Source: Perca fluviatilis
Lineage: Eukaryota; Chordata; Actinopteri; Perciformes; Percidae
DNA length: 64,000 nt
Assembly (NCBI RefSeq): GCF_010015445.1
Contig: NC_053115.1
Span: forward strand, 14,205,524-14,269,523
Direction: 5' to 3'
The position numbers and the translations under genes were made by a program. Below are positions 1-10,383 of this stretch, piece by piece (within the stretch, counting starts at the first letter, position 1; each line of letters begins with the position of its first letter). Under the pieces are notes generated by a model. That model ran no database searches. It had not been told where the DNA came from and saw only the letters and a list, made by a program, of their open reading frames with translations.

Positions 1-908
1 GGAAGTGTCCATCAGGTCATGGTGACTTCTGACTCTTAAGGAAATTCTATCACATGTTGAAACCAAAGGTTGAAACTATTAGCTAGCTAGCTAAGGGTTA
101 AGGTTTAACGTTGCTGCAGTCGTGTCAAACCAACAATACAGATGTCATACATCGTGTTCCGTGTATATTTAACGACATACATCTTAAATGTCATGATGAC
201 TTTGCGATGTCTTACTTCAGATTATCATTTAAAGCTTATTCCCACAAGGACATCACACCAAAAAAATTAAAATTTTTAGTGAATTGATATGGTAACTAAC
301 GACAATGCTAACGTTAGCTAAGGACCGAGCTTACTGATCCGTTACCTGTCTGTGATTGATGAACAACGAAGACGCTGTTTTCAGAGGGTCTGCTAGCTCC
401 GCCGATAAACTCTACGAACGCGTTTCTTCTGTGGCGGAGGCACAGCAAATATTATATTGTCACAGACGGTGACAGGCCAACAGAAGTGTATCGTTTACGA
501 CAGACTGCTAATGTTAAGCACCGGTAGCCATGTTCCTGTTTGCATACGTTGGCAGTGAAGTGCATCATGGGAGTCCGTCTTTCTCTTCCTCGTGTTCAGT
601 TTCTATCGTTTTCTTCTCTCTGTTTTCTCTCTCTGCTGCCGCCACTGCTTCCGAGTGCGTGAACGTGCAAGTGAACCCGGACCGTGATTTCACATAAAGG
701 TAAGCTACAAAATCAAAATGTTGTTTAGTTATCGACTGCCAGTGTCACGTCTGTCTTTCTCTATGCAGACATTTGCTTCTTTTTTTTAACAGAGATGTCT
801 TTCTCCAACTAGGCTACTATACATGTTGTGCACGCAGCAGACATTTTGATAATATAATAAGCACAGGTGTTACTAATATGATGGCTCTGTTCTATTAATC
901 TGTCTCAG

Positions 909-1009
909 TAAGCCATGCAAGTGTGACAGTGAGTCAGCATGGACAATACTGAAGCAGCTAAAGAGAGTTCAGCCATCATTAAGGCCAACTATCCCACACC
1001 AAAGCAACA
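909..1009 (+). other. Candidate orphan coding exon
   Basis: The stretch follows the acceptor TGTCTCAG and holds a start codon at 939 with an open frame of 24 codons (begins MDNTEAAKESS, ends YPTPKQQ), which closes at 1011-1013. A plausible donor (CAACA|GTAATG) sits at 1010, just before that stop. Splicing there would leave an open frame of phase 2. I do not recognise the peptide. It could be the second exon of a transcript starting near 560-699, a 5' leader of the Rh gene downstream, or chance. No further exons of such a gene could be identified. Confidence 0.25.
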
Positions 1010-1015
1010 GTAATG

Positions 1016-1099
1016 TAGCCTGACAAGCCAGACCCACATCAAGATGTTGGCTGAAAATTACATTTGCTGCCAATAGGGTGCGTCTAGATTTCTAGATTA
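1016..1099. repeat. Internally deleted MITE copy (same family as 12276-12768)
   Basis: Starts TAGCCTGACAAGCCAGACCC and ends GTGCGTCTAGATTTCTAG. These are the two ends of the element at 12276-12768, but nearly all of the roughly 400-base interior is missing. It lies just after the candidate exon at 909-1009. Confidence 0.6.
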
Positions 1100-1560
1100 C
1101 TAACCATAATGATGTTGATGGCACACTATCATGGTGTATTATTATCATTTGAGCAATGCAACACACTGTAATAATAATGTAGACATTGCAAATTAAATTA
1201 ACATTAGACAACTCAAGGTAATTGTGAATAAAACTGAAATTCAACAACTCCTAGCCTAATTGGCACGGCGTTTACTGTCAGAATGCAGCCTCCATTTTGC
1301 TTTTGTCAGTGTGTCAAATTAACTCAAGCCTTTTTTAACTGCACCCTTATTAATCTTTTATTAGCACTAAATCATGCTCTTGAAATCTACCTTGAGAGAG
1401 GTAGAGGTTTTAACAGGACTGTGATGTGTGACAACATGAGGGGAAGAGAGAAGGTAATTTTAAGGAATCTGAAGGATTAAAGTACAGTCTGCACTCAAGG
1501 TGCTGCAGAGTTACCATGTGTTGAGTGGGGCTATGCTCCTTACCCTGCCATAAGCTGCTC

Positions 1561-1588
1561 TTATCTGATAAGATAGAAGTATAAAAGG
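1561..1588 (+). promoter_or_regulatory. GATA-motif cluster and TATA box of the Rh-family gene
   Basis: TTATCT (1561-1566, a GATA site on the other strand), TGATAA (1566-1571) and AGATAG (1571-1576) overlap to give three WGATAR-type sites in 16 bases. A consensus TATAAAAGG follows at 1580-1588. The start codon at 1633 lies 53 bases after the TATA box, so transcription from about 1610 would give a 5' UTR of roughly 20-25 bases with no intron. Factor binding is inferred from motif matches only. Confidence 0.6.
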
Positions 1589-1632
1589 AATGGTGCTGCA
1601 GCTGGGTGAGCAAATGTAAGCTGTGCATCATC

Positions 1633-3099
1633 ATGAATGTGTCTACAAGTTTAAAGGTGCGCCTGCCGGCACTCGTGCTAGTGTCGGAGGTTGTCATGAT
1701 AGTTCTTTATGCTGTTTTTGTCACTTATGATGACAATGCCAATGCTAAGCTGCAAAACAATAAGACCAACCCGATGGAGAACTCCATGTATAGAGACTAT
1801 CCCTTCTTTGCCGACGTGCAGGTGATGATCTTCATAGGCTTTGGCTGCCTGCTGGCCTTCTTCCGATTCTACGGTTTCAGTGGAATGGTCTTCAACTTTC
1901 TTACGGCTACGTTTGCGATCCAGTGGGCGATCCTGATGCAAGGTTTCTTCCAGTTTTACTACGATGGTAAAATTCACCTGGGAGTGATCAACCTTCTGAA
2001 TGCAGAGTTTGCCTGTGCTGTGGTGCTAATCTCTTTCGGAGCTGTGCTTGGGAAGACCAGTCCTGTTCAGCTCCTGGTCATGGCACTGCTGGAGATCTCT
2101 TTCTTTTCTTTGACAGAGTGGGCTGTTTTGAAATACATTAGAATCAATGATGCAGGTGGCACTATTCTTATTCACCTGTTTGCCTGCTATTTTGGTCTAG
2201 GGGTGACGTTTGTGCTGTATCGCCCGAGCCTAAATGAGGGACATTGTAAAGAAATAACTAGCTATCATTCTGACATCCTCTCTGTAATGGGAACCTTGTT
2301 CCTCTGGGTGTTCTGGCCTTCATTTAACTCTGCTCTGACCTTTAAGGGTGATGCTCAACACAGAGCAATACTCCACACTTTTATAGGTCTCAGCTCATCC
2401 ACTATCACCACCTTCGCACTCTCTGCATTGTTCAATAAGAGAGGCAAGCTCACAATGGCTGATATTCAGAACGTGACTCTGGCAGGCGGCGTGACAGTTG
2501 GGGCTTCTGTGGACATGATGATTTCCCCTGTAGCTGCATACGCCCTGGGCATCATGGGCTGCACTGCCTGTTTCTTTGGATACAAGTACCTGACCCCCTT
2601 TTTGGCCCGACACATGAGGATCCAAGACCAATGTGGTATTCACAACCTCCACGGGCTTACTGGCCTCATATCGTCTGCAGCAGGGATCTGTGCCATCCTC
2701 CTAGCCACTGAAGAAACCTACGGGCCCAGCATGTACCAGATCTTTTCCCATCGTGCTCCACCTGAGGGAGATCCAAAGCTCCTGGAACTGCAGAGGCTGA
2801 TTCCTGGGCTGAAGCCAGGCTTAGGTCGTACTGCGCAGGAACAAGCTCTCTTCCAGGTGGCAGCTGTCTTCTCCACCATCGCAGCGTCTGCAGTTGGTGG
2901 GCTGCTCACTGGTTTGGTCATGAAGCTGCCTTTCATGGCATCCCCATCTGACCAGGACTGCTTTGATGATGAGCTTTTCTTTGACATGCCCTCTGACTTT
3001 GACAGCGTAGAAGTGCTTAAGACCCCCATAAGCTATGATGAAAAGATACAAATGAGCTCTATGAACACCAAAGTCGACACACTGAGGCAGTCATTATGA
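1633..3099 (+). CDS. Rh-family (Rhcg-like) ammonium transporter, single exon
   Basis: Encodes an Rh glycoprotein of 488 residues, a polytopic plasma-membrane channel for NH3/NH4+ used in gill, skin or kidney ammonia excretion. Family features are visible. The twin pore histidines are H181 (ILIHLFACYFG) and H340 (IHNLHGLTG). D173 lies before the first His, the phenylalanine-gate region is LMQGFFQF, and the conserved LFLWVFWPSFNSA and AGGVTVGASVDMM segments are present. An N-glycosylation sequon (N43-K-T) sits in the first extracellular loop, as in Rhcg/Rhbg. About 12 hydrophobic segments fit the family. The open frame extends upstream to a GTG at 1606, but the first ATG is at 1633 and MNVSTSLKVRLP matches the usual Rh start. 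Vertebrate RHAG, RHBG and RHCG genes are multi-exon; this one has no intron, which suggests a retrocopy that stayed intact. The class (Rhcg-like) is likely; the exact paralogue is not fixed. AATAAA occurs at 3478-3483. Confidence 0.93.
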   Translation: MNVSTSLKVRLPALVLVSEVVMIVLYAVFVTYDDNANAKLQNNKTNPMENSMYRDYPFFADVQVMIFIGFGCLLAFFRFYGFSGMVFNFLTATFAIQWAILMQGFFQFYYDGKIHLGVINLLNAEFACAVVLISFGAVLGKTSPVQLLVMALLEISFFSLTEWAVLKYIRINDAGGTILIHLFACYFGLGVTFVLYRPSLNEGHCKEITSYHSDILSVMGTLFLWVFWPSFNSALTFKGDAQHRAILHTFIGLSSSTITTFALSALFNKRGKLTMADIQNVTLAGGVTVGASVDMMISPVAAYALGIMGCTACFFGYKYLTPFLARHMRIQDQCGIHNLHGLTGLISSAAGICAILLATEETYGPSMYQIFSHRAPPEGDPKLLELQRLIPGLKPGLGRTAQEQALFQVAAVFSTIAASAVGGLLTGLVMKLPFMASPSDQDCFDDELFFDMPSDFDSVEVLKTPISYDEKIQMSSMNTKVDTLRQSL

Positions 3100-6050
3100 G
3101 TCATTCCATGTTTAAATTGTCATTACAACTATCTCACCTGTTCGCAAGTGTTATGTGTGATTTGATTATTATTCCTGTTGGAGAGATGAACCATTGACCA
3201 AAAGCTAGTTTTGTATGCAAAATGGCAAAAGGGAAAGTAAAAGTGTAAAATATGATATTACATATTATATTTACACGATAGATGTAATTACATATTAAAT
3301 CTGTCAGAAAACTCAAATGTCCACGAAGGTTGTTTAAAAGGGGAAAGTTTCAAAAAAATGATTTTCCTTTGTTGAAATACATACATCAGTCATTACTTTT
3401 ATTTTTAATGATTATATGCTAAAATCATATCAATATTTCATTCATTTTTACATTTAGATTTAAAAAAATACTCTAATAATAAATAATTATAAACTTTTTA
3501 TTATTAACAAACTCCACAATATTCTTGTACAGCAGGTCCCCGAGAACCTCTGTGATGATTTCAAAGTTTTTTTCACCAAACGTTTTTTTAATAATTAGTT
3601 GCTAAAGTCATACCCCATACACATACATTGCCAATTAGGTATATTTTAAAAAATATTCATATAAAATATAACCAAATTTCGCAGCTGCCACAACAGGTAC
3701 AGTTTGATTCAAAAGCTATCACTACACAGCCCTAATCATAAAGTATGTCCTGCACATGCTAGCCGAAGAGTGTAAACATCAAGCATCTGAAATACCGTTA
3801 TCTCACTAACCTATAAACAACTGCTTAATGCCAAATCTCTTTACTTTTCTGGAGGTAAAGGCAGAGCAAACCTTTCTGTATTTGATTCCCTAATTAGAAA
3901 GTTGATTGATTTACACTATAAGCGCTTGTATTTTATTTACTACTTTGTTTGTCCATAGATTATTGGGCAGCTTCATCTCTTTACTAAAATAAATGGTGTG
4001 TTTGAGTCAATAATGTTGTGTCCTTAAGAAAAAAGATAATGAATACCAAATAACAGGTAAAGTTTTGTCCAGCCAGGGTTGTCATTGCCTATAAGTGCAT
4101 GCCAATAGTTACAAAGGTTGAAGAACATTTTCCATCACCACAGTATCTTAACTGATAGCGTCAACAAAGTGCCTTATCTAATCTCAAATTAACAAAGTTC
4201 TATTCATTGTCCATGTAAATTGCATTATAAATAAAGTTCATAACTCACAGTACTGATACATACTTTGATATTGATTTGTCATTCTCTTCATGGAAAATTC
4301 CTCCACTGGAAATTGTGTGCCACTGGTGACAAAGATGATGAAAACATCTGGGGTACTAAATAGGCAAACACACCACCTTGGTGGTTGCCCACAAAGATTT
4401 CAGTTCAGATGTAGATTGATGGTGTCAATTTACTTAGCTCTTCATCTGCATCGCTCTAATATTTTTTACTGTTCAACAACTGTATTTTAAACATAAATGT
4501 GCTACACATAAAACTAAATCAAGCAATCAGTTGATCTTGGAAAACAGCAGTGGCTTGACCTAAATGCTAACATCAGCATTTCAAGATTGCTTATAATGAC
4601 TAAAATGCTGATGTTTAGCAAGTAATGTCACTGTCTTAGTTCAGCGTGTTAGCATGGTAACGTGTTCCTTAACTTAACGTAAAGTACAGCTGAGGCTAAT
4701 GGGAATGTCCATCTGCGGTTTGACATTTTAATGGTACACAAATGGCATCATTAATCAAAATGTCATGCATGATTTGCTTTCAGTGTCATACATTTTGCTT
4801 CTCACACTTGTTGCAAGACTGATTTGAAATCACTGACCGTGCTGACAGCACTGATTCTGAATTAAATTTAGCAATGATTTAGAAACTTTTTACACTATTA
4901 AAGAAGTAGACAATGGAGTGCAATCCCCTTCCCATCTGCGTTCCCGCGTTCTGTTGGAGGATGATGTTACAACCGTGCTGCAGCTAGCCATTAATCATTA
5001 TAAAAGTTGAATATCTTCCACACTGATTATTGCTTCCTTAACTGCTATCACTGCCATCATAAAAAAGGTTAGGTGATATAGTATACAAAGTACAGACCAA
5101 AACAACCTTTCTCTCTAATAAAAGCCTAATATGTATAACTATAAGGGCACTCTGAGAGCACAGACCTCCGCCAAGGCATGCCCTTTTTCAAACTGTTAAA
5201 GCACTGAGAATTTTCCCAATTGGGAACAAATTTGTCCAATTATTTCGATACCACATGAATGCAGCACAAATGCTCTCATTGTTAACAAAAGTGAGAAAAA
5301 AAAATTGTGTATCCACCCCACAATTCGGATCCACTCCAAAATTCTTCCTTTGCTGATGCTACACCGTTCCACCAAGTTTTATGAAATCGAGCCAGTAGTA
5401 GTGACCCGTTTGGTCAGGTCAGATCCGACAGTTTTAAACATTAACCCAACAAAAGTAAGTGACATTAATTTAACCTCAGGAAAGATTACAGCAAGGATAT
5501 GGAGCTGGCATTTACAGTATAACTGATGTTATCAGTAGAAAATTAGAGTGTCAGCTATTTTTGACTATAGTCAGCTATTGATCGATGGGCATGTGAGGAA
5601 CATAAAGTCCCCACTCCACTCAAAATTATGTTTTTCTCATTGTTAGATTTGTGTGAAGGAAAACCTGGCACTTGAAACAATTTTTGCTGGGAAAAACATG
5701 TCAAAAACACATTATATTTCAAAGCACAGTATTTTTATAACTTCAAACATTTAGGGAAGTTTAATCAATCATTTCAGTAAAGATCACACAATTAATTAAT
5801 CTCAGTGTGATTTAGTATAGAACCAACAATTTAAAGATAACAATTAAATGCTCTTACAAAAACATCAGCAAAAAATGTAGCCTGCTGAACTTTGTAACTT
5901 TGTAAAACAGTTGAGTTTGTATGCATGGCCAGTATGATATGCATCACCTTGCTAAACAGAAAGGGTTGTCGTTGTTGATGTAATGTCAAACAACAAACAG
6001 TGCCATCCTGTGGTGGCAGGTCAAGCTGCACAAAGACCATTTATGGCATC
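3100..6050. other. Intergenic region and 3' UTRs, with a degraded repeat
   Basis: AT-rich DNA between the Rh gene and sit1, probably including the Rh 3' UTR up to the AATAAA at 3478 and the sit1 3' UTR (a minus-strand ATTAAA signal is at 5760-5765). Around 5145-5400, phrases such as CAGACCTCCGCCAAGGC and CACCAAGTTTTATGAAATC resemble a widespread teleost interspersed repeat, strongly decayed. I see no coding potential in the rest. Confidence 0.5.
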
Positions 6051-9000
6051 TCAGAGATGGTTGGCGTAGCCCTCTCCGCTGTCTGCATTGTCAACGGTTT
6101 TGGTGCGCTGGTTTTGCACCGAAGCATACAGATCGGACAGGGTGGAGACAGCATCTGTGTCACCTTCGTCTTCCTTCTCTGACTCCGGCTGCTCCTCTAA
6201 ATGAACTACATCGGAGTACTGTATCTGTGGAGAGCTGCGGCCAGACTGCGGCCTGGGAGCCTTCAAGGTCAGATTGGCATAGCAGCCCTGAGTTTTGGAC
6301 TGAAGAGAGAGGAAAAAAAACACAAAAATGTAATGTCTTCACACAACATCATATGTACAGGACAGGTTTACAGTGACAATTTTAGCAAATTTATCCAACA
6401 TGATCCTAAACAACCCTGTCCTGTCCTTACAAAGGCATTCTGCACTAAATGTTCAACAGGTAAGACCTCAATCTTTGAAAAGAGGTTTAAGGGCTATACC
6501 TGTGAGTCAGAATTGACTCTATTTTGATCCCTCAAAGATGAAGACTGTTGAGGATCAGCTCCTGTGTACAAAGCTGTGCCTGTGGAAAACAACATCACAC
6601 TGTAAACAGACACAGACAAAACATCACACTGTAAACAGACACAGACAAAGGTATTGAAAGGGACAAAGGTGCACTTACTTGTCTGCATGTAGCTTATATT
6701 TCCATAAATAGGATTGTCTTCCATCTGCCTTGGGCTCCGCCTTTTATTGGACAAACAAAGAGGAAATATAATTTTTGAATTGTCAGTTTGGCAATAACTT
6801 CTGAAAGGCCATTAGAGAGGAAATTAGTTTGCCTTTGCCTTCAAACATTTAAAAAATAAAGACTACATACCTTTGTCTTGTCCTTGGTATACATATCCCT
6901 TTTCCTGTTGCAGTATAAATAATTGTACACTCACCATCAAAAACAGAACATTAATTTGTTTTCACTGGATTTTTCGCGCAAATAACATAATTACCTGAGC
7001 GACATTTTGATACGCAGCAAAAAATATTCCAAGATAGTGAGAAGACCAGGATTGTGCTGATAACAATGAATGGCACCTGTTCATAAAATGGCACAACACC
7101 TGGAGAAAAAGAGAAAAAGAACTATGTTTATTATGGATCATTTAAAATAATTCACTACCCCCTCCCAACATGTTTTTTTATATTTATTTTTATTAAGTTT
7201 TCTGCAGACATATAAAGGGTGTTACAACAGATGTAAGATGCACAAGGTGTCTGAAAGAAAAGAAAAATCAATAGAACAGTTCCACACAGCAATATAGACC
7301 CACACCCACCAACCCTCCCCAAGGCCACCTGTAGCACTCATTTTTTTTGCCCTCAATTACAATAGTGTAATTGAGGGCCTGTGAGAGGTTTCTGAAAATG
7401 TCGGACCAATAATCTGATAGCACCGGGCATGACCAGAACATGTGAATATGATCGGCTGGGGATTGTCTGCATCTGTTACAGGCAGAGATGGCAAAAGTAC
7501 TCACTTCCCGTACTTAAGTAGAAGTACAGATACTTGTGTTAAAAAATACTCTGGTAAAAGTAGAAGTACTGATTTAACTTCTTTACTTAAGTAAAAGTAA
7601 CAAAGTACAGGCTTTGAAATGTACTTAAAGTATAAAAGTAAAAGTAGCCTTGCGAATGACAACCACTTTTTATGCAAAGCTACCTGGACCACACACGTTA
7701 CTAGAGTGCAAGATGAGAAACTTCAGTGGACATAAAAACCAGGCTCTTTATATGCCATTGTCTACATTTTAAATGGATGTCTGCCAAACATCACATATAT
7801 GATTATTGTGACAGAGACTGGGACTCCAGCTTAATAAGATTCTGACTGAGTAGCAAGATATGAATTCAATTGTGATTCTGTGAGAATTCACAGATCCAGT
7901 TTCTCTTTTTTAATCGTCCCCTTAACATTTAAAGGAATCTACATGTATGTGTGTGTGCTCAAATATAGAAAGAAAATAAAGGATACAATATGAATTACTA
8001 AACATAGATTAATTAAGAAGTTCCCCATACTTTTAGAGTTACACAGCACATTGGCCAGGAGTCATACTTAATGCCTCCTAGCCTATCTCAAACATCTCTC
8101 TCAGATAAGGCCAGGGATGATTGTCTGCCTAATCTCTGGGATCTCTGTTTTCTTCATTTTCAATCATGTCGCCGTCCATACTACTAGTGCTAACGTTACC
8201 ACCAGTATATTCCCATCCAATTAGATTGAATTCGGTATTGATCACGTGAAAAATAATAACGGTAACTCCAGTGAAATTATTTGAAACGTGCTAGTGAGGA
8301 CTAGATTAGGACCGTATTTAAAACTGATGCTGGTTTCAAACTTCGTCCCCCCCCCTCCCCCCCGGTGTGTCTGTAAAACACGGACAGAGACAACATCTGT
8401 CTTTTGATGCTTTACAAGCAACGTGAAACCTAGCTAACAGGTGAAGAACACAAACAACTAAATCACTAGCTAACCTACTTTAACTGTGCAGGAACTATAG
8501 ACCAATACAACAACAGGCTTACATGAACTGACAACATAAGTTATACGACTTACAGTTCTCAAGGACGCACACACACCATCTCAACTGATTATCCTCCGGA
8601 CAGCAGTCTCTCTTTCTTTTTTCTCACTTTTTTCTGTGTGGCGCACGCGCCCGCTCGCGGTGTGAGGTGCGTGTCCGCGCTATTCTCCGGCATTACGACC
8701 TCTTGTACAAAACTAAAGTAACGAGCCAATTTTTAAAATGTAAGGAGTAGAAAGTACCGATATTCGTGTTAAAATGTAAGGAGTAAAAGTAAAAAGTCGC
8801 CACAAAAAAAAATAGTAAAGTAAAGTAGAAATATCCGAAAAATCTACTTAAGTTCGTTACTTCCCATCTCTGGTTACAGGCATCCCAACATGTTTTTTTT
8901 TTAAATGTTCTTCTTTCAATAATAAGTTGTGTTGGATTGTTTTTTTCCACCAAAAGGTTCAGCTACTTAGTTAAAATATAAAAATGATATTGACTCGTCC

Positions 9001-10323
9001 CGCATTGAAAAATCCAGAATCTATGAATATTCAAATATTTTCATTTAACTTTATAACATAAGGTGCCCATTCTCAGTGTCTGGAAGCTCTATGTTTCCAT
9101 ATAACCACGTGTATTTAGTTGTGTGAGGACACCGAAGCAGCACCTACAGAAAACCTTTGCAGAAATGGAGACAACATGAAAACGTCACACACAAAGACCC
9201 CACCTGCACAGTGAAGTGACAGTTCCACCCACTGCCAACGTGTCTGCCAACACAGAATTTAAAAGCAAGTCTATTTATAGAGCACATTGTATACACAAAG
9301 GCAGTTTGTGTAATAATAATGCACAAAGGACATTGATACAGGACAAAAGATCTAGACAATCCTGTAAAATTAAGACCTTAAGAATGATTTGTGTCCACTG
9401 CCACAGTCACAATTCACACATCGATTTTGTCAGTGTAAATTGTAAGTTAGGCACATTATTGGAGAGAGCATAGGCTCGGATTGAATGCAGCTTCCTGTCC
9501 ACAAATCTCTGTCCTTTGGTTGGGTTTGTCACAGGGACTGCAATGGTAGCTGAAACAAGGTGTGTTTAAAAGATAACTTATGGCTAATAGTTAGAGGTGT
9601 AAGCCTCTGATCAGCGGACTGTTTCAATTCCTGCTGGGAAAACAAGCAGCAGTGGTGCCCTTAAGCAAGAGATTTACACCACCTATGTAGTCATCTCCAG
9701 CAGAAGATGTGGTTTTTACTGAAATGCTCGTGTCGCATGTGTGAACTGATTGCACAGTGCAGTAGGTTTCTGTTGCAAGAATTCATCAGCAAAACAGGTT
9801 GAACGCATTTCCTATTTAAAAATTATTTGTTTCCGTCCAGCGTACTGTAGAGACTACTCTTACATTACACTGAACCTATATCTTGCTTGAATTAAGTAAA
9901 ATATTCAAGCAATATACTATTTTGTTTATCTTCACCAAACATTAGATGGAAAATGCTTTTCAAAATCCTATTTTTGTTCCACTCACTGTTGTTGTTTTAG
10001 GCTGATTTTATTACTAAAGTCTCTCTGAACCATGTCGTCATACTGCCCAAACACAATAAGATAAAAGAAGATAGACTTTATTGATCCCGCAATGGGGAAA
10101 TTCACTTGTTAGTCCAGATGAGAAAAGAGAGGAGTTGATGAAAATCTTTATAGACTTTTTTTGCCCGGGGTTTGGCCTTTCAGGTTATAAACTGTACAGG
10201 CTGCCCTAAAGTACCTTGTTTAGAATATCAGCAAAGACACTCAAACAAAGGCACTGCCAATGTTGTTTTTTTAGGGTAATATTTTTATTTACACGTAATA
10301 TTCTTCTAAGGAGACACTATAAG

Positions 10324-10383
<60 letters not shown>

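Larger units (their letters stand above)
1..1557. other. Left-edge non-coding region with promoter-like and exon-like sequence
   Basis: No recognisable protein is encoded here. Around 400-700 the DNA is relatively CpG-rich and pyrimidine-rich, like a vertebrate promoter and 5' UTR exon. It ends in a strong donor (AAAG|GTAAGC, GT at 700-701). A possible second exon starts after the acceptor at 907-908. The rest is AT-rich intron-like DNA plus a short MITE remnant at 1016-1099. A gene on the minus strand leaving the window at the left could also use this promoter, but nothing seen proves it. Confidence 0.4.

Noticed and set aside
1606..1632. GTG at 1606 as start of the Rh protein
   Set aside because: Vertebrate translation needs ATG in nearly all cases. 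The first ATG at 1633 gives the usual Rh N-terminus, and the nine extra residues (SKCKLC..) do not resemble the family.
9586..9710. Genuine tRNA gene
   Set aside because: Only degraded A/B-box-like words; no acceptor stem pairing or anticodon arm found by eye, so treated as a SINE remnant.
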